This document shows, one piece after another, positions 5,614-13,452 of a DNA stretch of 15,445 nucleotides. The notes under the pieces are model-generated. The model was not told where the DNA came from, searched no databases, and worked only from the letters and a program-made list of their open reading frames with translations. Numbering within the stretch: the first letter of the stretch is position 1; each line of letters starts with the position of its first letter. The stretch covers positions 1 through 15,445 of the forward strand of contig CAZKUR010000092.1 of assembly GCA_964556005.1 (NCBI GenBank). The letters run 5' to 3'. This stretch comes from CAZKUR01 sp964556005 (lineage in GTDB: Bacteria; Bacteroidota; Ignavibacteria; Ignavibacteriales; Ignavibacteriaceae). The position numbers and the translations under genes were made by a program.

Positions 5614-6615
5614 TTACAAACTTGCTTTTACAATTTTGTCAATTAATTCTTCAAATGAAATTCCTACTGCTTTCGCCATTTTAGGAACTAAGCTCGTCGA
5701 TGTCATTCCTGGTAAAGTATTTACTTCCAGGCAATAGAATTCATTATCATTGTTTAAACGAAAATCTACCCTTGCATAAACTTCACAGTTCAATGCCTTA
5801 TAAGCTTTCAGCGCATTGTCTTGAATTTTCTTAAAAATTTCTTCCGGTATTTTAGCCGGTACTTCATACTCCGTCAATCCGTGTGTATATTTTGATGCAT
5901 AATCATAGAAGCCGGATTTTGGTTTTATTTCCAGAACAGGTAAAGTTTTATCATCTAAAATTGCAACCGTCATTTCCCTGCCGGGAATATATTTTTCCAC
6001 TAAAACTTTATTCGAATATTTTAAAGCAAGCTTAATTGCTTGTGCAATTTCGTTCTTGTTTTTACAAATTGATAGTCCGACTGTTGAACCCTCATCATTA
6101 GGTTTAATTACACATGGAAGACTAATCTTTTCTTCAATCTTTTTTAAATATTCCTCTTCCGGTTCATCTTTATAAATTATAATCCAAGCAGGAGTTTTTA
6201 CGTCGTATTTTTCAAACATTATTTTTGAAATTTCTTTATCCATAGCCATCGCACTGGATAAGACATTCGAACCTGTATATTTAATTCCTCTCAATTCAAG
6301 AAGAGATTGAACTGTTCCATCCTCACCCCATTTACCATGCAAACCTAAAAAGGCAAGATCAACATCGTCGAATAATTCTGAATTGATTGCATCTACATAA
6401 TTTCTGTTAGATATTCCCGCAAAATTTTTTCCAGAAAAAAAATCTTCAAGATTACCTGGTTGGTTTCTTCCAAATGCAGGATCAACTAATTTTGTAGGAT
6501 AACCCAACGAAATTAAAGCTTTATAAATCGAAGAAGAGGAGGATTTGGAAATCTCTCTCTCCGCGGATGTTCCTCCAACTAAAAGTGCAATTCTAATTTT
6601 TTTATTTTGTTCCAT
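5614..6615 (-). CDS. ddl: D-alanine--D-alanine ligase
   Basis: A 333-residue ATP-grasp ligase joining two D-alanines with ATP to make the peptidoglycan precursor dipeptide, in the cytoplasm. Motifs in order: LLVGGTSAEREIS at 11-23, GLHGKWGEDG at 91-100, MDKE at 125-128 within the SAMAMDK stretch, ATP-binding lysine in VIKPNDEGSTVG at 169-180, EKYIPGRE at 207-214, the omega-loop region YDYASKY at 237-243 (tyrosine where D-Ala-D-Ala rather than D-lactate ligases have it), metal-site VDF at 283-285 and EVNTLPGMT at 297-305. Length is normal for the family. It is the first gene of the ddl - ftsB-like - rarA unit. Upstream, an inverted repeat (6649-6656 / 6679-6686) and a TATAAT on the minus strand at 6714-6709 may belong to its promoter region. 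Confidence 0.96.
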   Translation of the reverse strand: MEQNKKIRIALLVGGTSAEREISKSSSSSIYKALISLGYPTKLVDPAFGRNQPGNLEDFFSGKNFAGISNRNYVDAINSELFDDVDLAFLGLHGKWGEDGTVQSLLELRGIKYTGSNVLSSAMAMDKEISKIMFEKYDVKTPAWIIIYKDEPEEEYLKKIEEKISLPCVIKPNDEGSTVGLSICKNKNEIAQAIKLALKYSNKVLVEKYIPGREMTVAILDDKTLPVLEIKPKSGFYDYASKYTHGLTEYEVPAKIPEEIFKKIQDNALKAYKALNCEVYARVDFRLNNDNEFYCLEVNTLPGMTSTSLVPKMAKAVGISFEELIDKIVKASL

Positions 6616-7130
6616 ATATTGTTATAAAAGGAATTATTAATTCACGGTACTCAAAACTGTTATTGAATTTTCCTGATATTTTGAGTCTGTATGAAAATTA
6701 TTTTTAACATTATAGCAAAACTTTCAAGTTGCGGATTTTAACTTAAAACGTGCCTTACCATAAAAGTAATTTTGTCATCACCAACGAAGCCTGCCTTTGT
6801 TGAAGCGGCTTACCTGCACGCCTGCGTGTTGGAACTCTTCGGAGTGCAAACACATAGCGTTTCGCGTAGGCAGATGAAGTGATCTAACTTTTGAATTAAA
6901 AACGAAAGATTGCTTCACTCGAAGACTCGCTCGCAATGACTTTTTTCTTCTTTTTGGCCAGCCACAACTACAGACTAATTATGTATTTTTACACAGTCCC
7001 TAATGGTCGTGGCAATTCAAAACAGAAATTTCGAGACATAAATTATTAATAAAAATTTTATCTTTGCTAAACAATATTTTATACGCTTTCCTCTGTGCTA
7101 ATCAGGAAACGAGCTTCCAGAATCCGGTCA
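6616..7130. other. 515-bp intergenic region: ddl upstream region, repeat element, aldolase 3' end
   Basis: No coding frame is supported. On the ddl side, ACTCAAAA (6649-6656) and TTTTGAGT (6679-6686) form an inverted repeat, and TATAAT on the minus strand (6709-6714) is a possible -10 without a clear -35. The middle (6774-6940) is a repeat-like, GC-richer element described separately. On the aldolase side, TTTCCT (7087-7092) / AGGAAA (7104-7109) could form a hairpin downstream of the aldolase gene, without a clean T-tract. Confidence 0.6.
6774..6940. repeat. Probable dispersed intergenic repeat (MITE/REP-like) with hairpins
   Basis: The segment begins GTCATCACC and ends GCAATGAC, so GTCAT/ATGAC are terminal inverted bases. 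The 6907-6940 end (AAGATTGCTTCACTCGAAG then CTCGCTCGCAATGAC) and the GAAGTGATC at 6874-6882 resemble a repeat I recall from many Bacteroidota and Ignavibacteria intergenic regions. Inside, CTGCC (6791-6795) faces GGCAG (6869-6873), GTGTT faces AACAC, and ACTC-TTCG-GAGT makes a UUCG-loop hairpin. It is GC-richer than its flanks and non-coding. Only one copy is in this window, so dispersal is inferred. Confidence 0.55.
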
Positions 7131-7787
7131 TCAGAAAACATTCCTCTCATCCTGAACAATGCCATATGTTTTCTCACTAATGCTTAACAGTTTACGCACC
7201 TCATCGTCCGGCAACTCATGAATTTTCCCTAATAAGCTGGCTGTATGAATAATTTTAGATGCATGTTCTAGCTTTTCCATTTTATAATAAACATCATCTA
7301 AAGATTTACCTATTGTTACCGCTCCGTGGTTCTCTAACAAGAAAGCAAATGAGCGAGCAATATATGGTTCTAAACTAAACGGTAATTCTTCAGTCGATGG
7401 AGTACCGTATTTGCAAAGCGGTACTTTGCCGAGTGTTAAAATTACTTCGGGGAAAACATTTTGAGTTAATCCTTTTCCTGTTATTGCAAAAGCGCTTGCA
7501 TAAACAGGATGACAGTGAAGAACAGATTTAATTTCGGGGCGTTTTGAATAAATATAAAAATGAAGTTTTAATTCTGTTGTAACTTTGCCTCTGCCGGTTA
7601 ATATTTTCCCTTTTGAATCTATTTCTAAAATATCATCCGGTGTTACTTCTCCCTGACACACACCGGAACGCGTAATTAAATATTTGTTATCTTCAATTTT
7701 AAATGATACATTTCCATCGTAGGCAGAAACAAAACCGTGAGCATAAACTTTATGACAAACTTCAATTAGCTTTTCTTTGTCTGACAT
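7131..7787 (-). CDS. Class II aldolase/adducin family protein (fuculose-phosphate-aldolase-like)
   Basis: A 218-residue zinc-dependent class II aldolase, the fold of L-fuculose-1-phosphate and L-ribulose-5-phosphate enzymes. GNVSFK at 25-30 is the phosphate-binding turn, TRSGV at 39-43 the second, and TELKLH at 71-76 carries the catalytic glutamate (E72). Zinc ligands are visible as H91 and H93 in LHCHPVYA and H154 in ENHGAV. All active-site residues are present, so an aldol cleavage or related reaction on a sugar phosphate is likely; the substrate cannot be read. Length matches FucA. The methylthioribulose-phosphate dehydratase branch (MtnB) has the same zinc pattern and is an alternative. 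The gene starts 22 nt inside the end of the upstream oxidoreductase gene, implying one operon and perhaps one pathway. Confidence 0.85.
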   Translation of the reverse strand: MSDKEKLIEVCHKVYAHGFVSAYDGNVSFKIEDNKYLITRSGVCQGEVTPDDILEIDSKGKILTGRGKVTTELKLHFYIYSKRPEIKSVLHCHPVYASAFAITGKGLTQNVFPEVILTLGKVPLCKYGTPSTEELPFSLEPYIARSFAFLLENHGAVTIGKSLDDVYYKMEKLEHASKIIHTASLLGKIHELPDDEVRKLLSISEKTYGIVQDERNVF

Positions 7788-8770
7788 TTTCTTTCCAGCT
7801 CTTCTACTAATTTTAAGCTTACCAATCCGTCATTCCCATCGGCAAAAGGTTTTTCATTTTTTAAAAAAGATTTTTGAATCGACTTGAGAGCATATATCAT
7901 TTTATTGGCTCTTTTCCTGAATGTTTTTCGTGCCTCGCCGTCCAGAATTATATTTAATTTAGCAGTACCATGTTTAACACCGATCAAATTATCCAAACTA
8001 ATTACCCCTCGATGTCCTAAAATTTCAATTCTATTAAAGGCTTTTTTATTATTTCCCGAAACGTTAAAATAACCGTAACCGCTTTCCTTAAATTTTAAAA
8101 CCGCAGCAGCAAAGTCTTCGACTTCACTTTTATAAACCACATTATCAATAAAACCGTTTATTTCAACAATCTCTCCTCCGAAGAAACGAAGCAGATCAAT
8201 CATATGAGTGCCTAAATCGCGCAGAACACCTCCCCCGCTTAACTCTTTTACAAATCTATAGTTATTATTGGGAGCGAAATCGATATTAAAATTTAAGCTG
8301 ATGGAAACAATCTTTCCAAGGATCTGATTATCGGTCAATTCTTTTGCTTTTTTAATTAATGGATGAGCACGGTAGATATAATCGACCGCAAAGGTAACTT
8401 TATTATCTTGACAGACTTTTACCATTTCATCTGCTTGTTCGGAAGTTATTGCGATTGGCTTTTCACAAAAAATATTCTTTCCTGCTTTAGCTGCTTTTAT
8501 AACCTGCTCATAATGATTGATATTTGCACTCGCAATGTAAACAGCATCTATTCCCGAGTTCAAAAATTCATCGTAATCAGAATAAAATTTAGGAATTCCG
8601 AATTTCATTGATAAAGATTTTGCGCGGGAGTTGCTGCTGCTGAATACAGATTCTATCTTACTTTTTCTAAGGAGCTGCATTGACGGGATGAAGGACATTT
8701 CCGCAAACCTCCCCGCACCCGCAATTCCCCATTTAATTTTTTTTGATCTCGCTCTAATTGTCTTGCTCAT
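7766..8770 (-). CDS. Gfo/Idh/MocA family NAD(P)-dependent oxidoreductase
   Basis: A 334-residue oxidoreductase. The N-terminal Rossmann fold has WGIAGAGRFAE at 14-24 (GxGxxA), an S-rich loop after SVF, and the family signature EKPIA at 103-107. The C-terminal domain carries GGGVLRDLGTHMIDLLRF at 179-196, where D185 and H189 are the usual catalytic pair of sugar dehydrogenases in this group. No signal peptide is present, so it is cytoplasmic. Members oxidise or reduce sugars, inositol or their derivatives; the substrate here is unknown. It overlaps the class II aldolase gene by 22 nt, suggesting both act on the same sugar. The metF gene ends 62 nt upstream in the same direction and may share a transcript. 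Confidence 0.88.
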   Translation of the reverse strand: MSKTIRARSKKIKWGIAGAGRFAEMSFIPSMQLLRKSKIESVFSSSNSRAKSLSMKFGIPKFYSDYDEFLNSGIDAVYIASANINHYEQVIKAAKAGKNIFCEKPIAITSEQADEMVKVCQDNKVTFAVDYIYRAHPLIKKAKELTDNQILGKIVSISLNFNIDFAPNNNYRFVKELSGGGVLRDLGTHMIDLLRFFGGEIVEINGFIDNVVYKSEVEDFAAAVLKFKESGYGYFNVSGNNKKAFNRIEILGHRGVISLDNLIGVKHGTAKLNIILDGEARKTFRKRANKMIYALKSIQKSFLKNEKPFADGNDGLVSLKLVEELERKCQTKKS

Positions 8771-8832
8771 AATTTCTTTTATAAATTATTATTGATTTAC
8801 CCTTCTTGAAGTAAACCGGACATGTAAATTAT

Positions 8833-9798
8833 CTACACAAATTGTTTAAATAATTTCAGCTTGTCCATTAGCTTTTTTACGGGTTTAATATTCTGCAGAA
8901 TATAAAAATGAACACCCGGCACATTTTTATTGAATAATTCCTCTACCTGTTTGGCCGCCCACTCGGCACCGATATCCATTACGTGTTCCGGTTTGGCAGC
9001 ATATACTTCATTGGCTAATTCATCGGGAATGTTTATATAAAAGTTCTTGGGAATCGAGACCAGGTGAGATTTTAAAGTCAGTATTTTCAATCCCGGAATA
9101 ATAGGAACCGTAATTCCCGCTTCCCTGCACAACTTAACATAATTAAAGTAAGCATTATTGTCAAAAAACATCTGGGTAACAATATAGCTTGCGCCTGCAT
9201 CGACCTTTTCTTTTGTGAACCTTATATCAGTTGAAAGGTTGGGAGCTTCAAAATGTTTCTCAGGGTATCCGCCGATACCGATACAATAATTTGTAGGTTT
9301 TGCATCAAGTAATGAATCTTCGAGATATTTTCCTTTATTCATACTTGAAATCTGCTTAACAAGATCTACAGCATACTGGTTGACACTTCTACCTATGGGA
9401 ACCGGCTTGTTATAACCGCTGTCATCGCCGCGGATGGCGAGTAAATTTTCAATTCCAAGGTAGTTTAACTCGATTAAAAAATCTTCGGTTTCTTCCCTTG
9501 TAAATCCTTTTGTAAGGACATGCGGAACCGCGTCTATGCTGTATTTGTTTTGAATAACCGCACAAATTCCAAGAGTGCCCGGCCGTTTCCGTTTTATTTT
9601 TTTCTTAATCCCGGAGTCAGTCTCATCATAAAAAACTTCAGCCGAGTGGCTTGTAATATCGATAAAAGGCGGATGATATTTCATTAAGTCTTCTATAATT
9701 TCAAGAAGGCTTTTAATATCTCCTCCTCGCTGGGGTGGAATAAGCTCAAAACTTATTAATGGATCTTTTGCTTTTTCTAAATGCTCTAAAACTTTCAT
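8833..9798 (-). CDS. metF: Methylenetetrahydrofolate reductase
   Basis: A 321-residue FAD-dependent TIM-barrel enzyme reducing 5,10-methylene-THF to 5-methyl-THF, the methyl donor for methionine synthase. SFELIPPQRGG at 16-26 holds the catalytic glutamate (E18), DITSHSAE at 47-54 is the next conserved strand, RGDDSG at 123-128 lies at the FAD/folate site, GIGGYPEKHFEAPN at 174-187 is the highly conserved loop, and YIVTQMFFDN at 205-214 has the expected Q and F. PGLKIL at 235-240 replaces the more common PGI-x-P-(I/L). Only the catalytic domain is present, as usual in bacteria. It resembles the Bacteroidota-type form, which runs slightly longer than the E. coli enzyme. The start is an ATG close to the conserved N-terminus. 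Confidence 0.95.
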   Translation of the reverse strand: MKVLEHLEKAKDPLISFELIPPQRGGDIKSLLEIIEDLMKYHPPFIDITSHSAEVFYDETDSGIKKKIKRKRPGTLGICAVIQNKYSIDAVPHVLTKGFTREETEDFLIELNYLGIENLLAIRGDDSGYNKPVPIGRSVNQYAVDLVKQISSMNKGKYLEDSLLDAKPTNYCIGIGGYPEKHFEAPNLSTDIRFTKEKVDAGASYIVTQMFFDNNAYFNYVKLCREAGITVPIIPGLKILTLKSHLVSIPKNFYINIPDELANEVYAAKPEHVMDIGAEWAAKQVEELFNKNVPGVHFYILQNIKPVKKLMDKLKLFKQFV

Positions 9799-10105
9799 CA
9801 GTACCTTTGAACAATTTCTAACAGCGCAAATTTAATATTTTATTCTTTAAACAACACATACTCCACCATATAAAATTTCTTTATATTAATTTAAAGTGAG
9901 TTATCTTAAATTGAATTACTTTTATATTAATTTTTTATTAACATTTTGAGCAGCGTTTTCATCGAACTAATTTCGGATTCCTGACTTCACTAAAGTTTCG
10001 TCAGGCAAGTTGGATTTTGAATTTTTAAATATTATTAAAATATCTTTCTTTAAGAGTATCTTTTTATTTGAAATCATAATAAAGAAGAAAGGTACGATCT
10101 CTATT
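9799..10105. other. 307-bp intergenic region between acylase stop and metF start
   Basis: No coding frame is seen. It contains TTTATATTAATTT twice (9880-9892, 9921-9933), a possible chance product of AT-richness, and the hairpin at 9980-10005. The metF promoter (minus strand) should lie here, but no clear -35/-10 pair stands out. No tRNA or riboswitch pattern is recognisable. Confidence 0.5.
9980..10005. repeat. Short hairpin, repeat-like
   Basis: CCTGAC (9980-9985) and GTCAGG (10000-10005) form a perfect 6-bp stem, with an inner ACT/AGT match inside the loop. No T-tract follows on either strand within a few bases, so it is a poor terminator. The sequence resembles short palindromic repeats scattered in related genomes. 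It lies downstream of the acylase gene, where it might protect the mRNA 3' end. Confidence 0.45.
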
Positions 10106-12577
10106 CTAATGATTTTTAAGAGATGCTGAAGGGATTAATTCCAGCAGATGATTTTTCGGATTTGTAATTGACTTTACATCGGTTCGGATAGTCAGATATT
10201 TTCCGGTCAGCCACATATGAGCCATATCCCTGTAATAATCACTCAGAACATTGCCCGATTCCCCGGTAGTTAGAATTAAATAAAATCTATCCGGTTTTGA
10301 AAAATCAAAAATAAACCTCATCGACGGCCCCAATAAATTTTCGAATTCCTTATGTGAGAATTCGGAATATTTGGAACTGCTTTTTGCAAAGCTGTATTCA
10401 GTGTTAAAGATAGTCGTACCGTCACCCCCTATGCTGAAAGGTCCGATATCAATGTATTTATCAATTAATGACGAATAACCGCTGAAGGGATGTTTAAACA
10501 CTGCTTTATGAAGTTTGCCCCACTGCCACCCAGCAATATTTTTTCCAAATTTATTTTCAAGCTCCGTTAACGCTTCACTCAAACTTTTACGAATGATTAC
10601 ATCGCGCGTTTCAATTTCTTTTGTGTTAACATCATCGAACCAGGAAGAACTAGGCTCTTTCATTAATTTCATCACGCTTCTCAGAGGAACATTCTGCAAG
10701 AAAATGAATTCATTAAATAATTTTTCTCCCATTTCATCTTCGTAAATATTTTTCAGAAGATGTTTGAAGAAAACCGAATAGATTGCCGGAACCTGGCTGT
10801 ACTGGCTCATATCAAAATCCCAGTCCTTAAACAAATTGATTGCGGTTTGAAGATTCTGATCTGTAATCTCAAATCCATCAAATGCATTTAAAATATATGG
10901 AGTTAATTCTCTTGCATACGGAGAGACGAAATCCATCTGGAAGTCTTTAAAATCATGTACGGAATAATTTTTTTTCTGTGTCAGCAGTTCATCTATTCTT
11001 TCAATCCTCGACGGCGGCTCCCATAGATTTGAAATGTAATACTTAAAATTTTTTTCCGTTTTATTATTTGCCGTTGCTATAAAATCCTGCGGCGGATTGA
11101 ATAAAGAAGGAAGTTCACTCTGCGGTACATATCCTTTCCAATTATATTTGTTTGTAGTTCCATCGGCAACAAAAGTCATCGAATTACCCGGGCGGATAGG
11201 AAGTTTTCCGCCGTATAAATAACCTATGTTTCCGTACTTATCAGCGTAAACAAAATTTTGCCCTGGAGTTGTAAAATAACTTACACCTTCTTTAAACTCA
11301 TTCCAGTCTTTTGCAGTATTGACTTTATACATTGCAAGCATTTCATTACTAATCTCATTACCGAGCCATTTCATACTGATCGCGGATGAATCGATGGCTT
11401 TATCATTGTAAACAAAAGAGAAGGGATGAATATTCGAAATAATTGGGCCGTGATCTGTTATTCTAATTTTAATGGGTACGCTTGAGGAATCTTTCACTTT
11501 AATCGTATCATTAATTACTTGAAGCTTTTCCCACTTATTATTATAAAAATATTTTGTTTTGGATGAATCGAGTTTTTCGGAATAAAAGTCCGCTTCATCT
11601 TCCATTATATTTGTAAGAACCCAGGCAATGTCCTGATTTTTACCGATTACAACTCCGGGCATTCCGGGTAACGTAACTCCTTCTACATTCAATCCGTTGC
11701 TCCGAATTACTGCCGCATACCATCTTCCGGGAGCGCTGTAAGAGAGATGAGGATCGTTTGCAATTATAGGTTTGCCGGAAGCAGAGAGTTTTCCATCGAT
11801 AACCCAATTATTTGAACCGATATGTGTGCCGCCCCAATTCATAAAATTTCTAAAGCTTTTGTCTATCTCAATAAGCGAAGTTCTAATCTTCGGAATTTTT
11901 TTTAAATTGGATTCAATTATGTGAGGCGCATCTTCAGGAAAATCCGGGATAATTTCCATCGCTTTTTGTTCACCGAACTTTTGTACTAATTCGGAAAACG
12001 ATAAATCTGCCCACCATGAAATATTTAAATCCCACGCCATCATTCGGATAGTAATTATGCTGTGAACAGGTTTCCAAAGCTCAGGAGTATAACCCAAAAT
12101 ATCAAACTCAATTGGGTAATGTCCTTTCGCTTTCTTTATATATAGGTTCACTCCGTTCGAATATGCTTGAAGAATTTTCAACGAAAGCGGATCAAGTTTT
12201 TCTACAATCTTTTCAGCAGTTCTTGCAATACCTACAGTACGAAACATTTCATCGTAAGCTATTGTCCTTGTACCGAATATTTCGCTCAACCTTCCCTCTC
12301 CTGCTCTTCTGACTAAATCCATCTGGAACATTCGTTCGCGAGCATGTAAGTAGCCGAGTGCAAATGCAGCATCTTCCGGATTTTGAGCAAGTATGTAAGG
12401 AATCGCCATACTATCGGTATAAATCTTAACTTGATTTTGTATGTGTGCCGTTGTTACTTTTCCGTCATAATTTGGTAAGGAAGCAATAAGCATTCTATAA
12501 AAGATAAAACCGCCAATGAGGAAAATGATAAGAAACGAAACTAAAAGACTAAATAGAACTTTAACCCACTTTCTCAT
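10106..12577 (-). CDS. Penicillin acylase family (Ntn-hydrolase) protein
   Basis: An 823-residue penicillin-amidase family precursor. An N-terminal membrane helix or uncleaved signal anchor (about 7-28) implies export to the periplasm. The alpha-chain region holds the conserved DSMAIPYILAQ at 55-65 and ALGYLHARERMFQMDLVRR at 73-91 with the GRLSEIFG that follows. The autocleavage site is GSNNWV at 254-259: S255 becomes the N-terminal nucleophile of the beta chain, followed by ANDPHL at 273-278. Members hydrolyse N-acyl bonds (penicillins, acyl-homoserine lactones, peptides, other amides). The substrate here is unknown, since many environmental bacteria carry such genes without antibiotic resistance. 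Length is normal. The gene stands alone, with gaps of 155 nt and 307 nt on either side. Confidence 0.92.
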   Translation of the reverse strand: MRKWVKVLFSLLVSFLIIFLIGGFIFYRMLIASLPNYDGKVTTAHIQNQVKIYTDSMAIPYILAQNPEDAAFALGYLHARERMFQMDLVRRAGEGRLSEIFGTRTIAYDEMFRTVGIARTAEKIVEKLDPLSLKILQAYSNGVNLYIKKAKGHYPIEFDILGYTPELWKPVHSIITIRMMAWDLNISWWADLSFSELVQKFGEQKAMEIIPDFPEDAPHIIESNLKKIPKIRTSLIEIDKSFRNFMNWGGTHIGSNNWVIDGKLSASGKPIIANDPHLSYSAPGRWYAAVIRSNGLNVEGVTLPGMPGVVIGKNQDIAWVLTNIMEDEADFYSEKLDSSKTKYFYNNKWEKLQVINDTIKVKDSSSVPIKIRITDHGPIISNIHPFSFVYNDKAIDSSAISMKWLGNEISNEMLAMYKVNTAKDWNEFKEGVSYFTTPGQNFVYADKYGNIGYLYGGKLPIRPGNSMTFVADGTTNKYNWKGYVPQSELPSLFNPPQDFIATANNKTEKNFKYYISNLWEPPSRIERIDELLTQKKNYSVHDFKDFQMDFVSPYARELTPYILNAFDGFEITDQNLQTAINLFKDWDFDMSQYSQVPAIYSVFFKHLLKNIYEDEMGEKLFNEFIFLQNVPLRSVMKLMKEPSSSWFDDVNTKEIETRDVIIRKSLSEALTELENKFGKNIAGWQWGKLHKAVFKHPFSGYSSLIDKYIDIGPFSIGGDGTTIFNTEYSFAKSSSKYSEFSHKEFENLLGPSMRFIFDFSKPDRFYLILTTGESGNVLSDYYRDMAHMWLTGKYLTIRTDVKSITNPKNHLLELIPSASLKNH

Positions 12578-12732
12578 TTAGTTAAGCCTTGTTGGAAAAA
12601 AGTATGATTCATCTATTTAAAAGTAATGTATAATTTTTTAAATACATATATAAATAAAAACAGCAGCAAAATAAATTTTCATGATCGATTTACACAGAAA
12701 AGAAATTATTTAGAAAATGAAGATAAGTTAAT

Positions 12733-13437
12733 TCAATGCATATGCTGCATTTGCGATGTTGAAGACATTTTAGGACTCACATAAGGAATACCGAGATTAA
12801 GACCGCGAAGGATAAAAATTGCAGCCAGCAGCAATGCAAAGATAGGTGTTAGTCTTGATAATTTTCTTCTGAAATTCAGGCTGATAAATTTTCCAAAAAC
12901 AGAAACCGCAAACATAGCCGGGAAGGTTCCAAAACCAAACAATGCCATGAATAAAATTCCATTTAAAATACCTCCTGCCGCCATGGCACCTGCTAACCCG
13001 ATATAAACAAATCCGCAAGGAAGAAAACCATTTAAAATGCCAATCAATAATAATGATGCCGGATTATTCTTTTTAAATAGTGAACTGATTTTTATTTTTA
13101 GAGGATTAATTATTTTTTGAATTATTCCAAAAGCATAAAGTTTACTTCTATACTTTGAAGGAATAAGTATAAAGATAAGGATTAACACTCCAAGAATTAT
13201 CGAGAGGCTTTGCTGGAATCCCCATAGCTTAAATTTCATTCCTATTAAGCCGAATAATCCTCCCATTAAAGAGTAAGAAATTATTCTTCCGATGTTGTAT
13301 AAAATTCTTCCGTTAAAAAAGGAAAAGTTGGATTTGCTTGAAACCGGCAAAGCAAGTGCAATTGGACCGCACATGCCTATGCAGTGAAAGCTTCCGAAAA
13401 AACCTATTGCTAATGCTGCAAGTATTTCAATGTTCAT
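12733..13437 (-). CDS. COG2836 / SafE-like membrane protein of the cbb3 oxidase cluster
   Basis: A 234-residue polytopic protein with about six membrane helices, in the sulfite-exporter TauE/SafE-like (DsbD_2, COG2836) family. GSFHCIGMCGP at 15-25 and GFLPCGFVY at 137-145 are the two cysteine motifs at the start of each three-helix half, the arrangement shared with the CcdA/DsbD core. In many genomes this gene closes the ccoNOP-ccoG-ccoH block and is thought to help metal or redox handling during cbb3 oxidase assembly; sulfite export itself is unlikely. The tail is Met/His-rich (M224, M230, H232, M233, H234, ending QMQHMH), which could bind copper. It lies 15 nt after ccoH in the same direction. 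No ccoI or ccoS follows in the window. Confidence 0.83.
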   Translation of the reverse strand: MNIEILAALAIGFFGSFHCIGMCGPIALALPVSSKSNFSFFNGRILYNIGRIISYSLMGGLFGLIGMKFKLWGFQQSLSIILGVLILIFILIPSKYRSKLYAFGIIQKIINPLKIKISSLFKKNNPASLLLIGILNGFLPCGFVYIGLAGAMAAGGILNGILFMALFGFGTFPAMFAVSVFGKFISLNFRRKLSRLTPIFALLLAAIFILRGLNLGIPYVSPKMSSTSQMQHMH

Positions 13438-13452
13438 AAAAATTAAAGAAAA

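Noticed and set aside
7087..7115. Terminator hairpin after the aldolase gene
   Set aside because: The stem is six AT-rich pairs with an 11-nt loop and no clean T-tract on the minus strand, so I note it only within the intergenic entry.
6616..7130. Possible CRISPR array or tRNA in the 515-bp gap
   Set aside because: There are no regularly spaced direct repeats, and no cloverleaf with a T-loop consensus is seen.
9880..9933. Direct repeat TTTATATTAATTT as a metF regulator site
   Set aside because: The sequence is only A and T in a very AT-rich spacer, so chance is likely; no symmetric or conserved arrangement is visible.
12797..13018. Minus-strand 73-codon frame inside the COG2836 gene
   Set aside because: It is an out-of-frame shadow; the real frame carries the LPCG motif and membrane helices.
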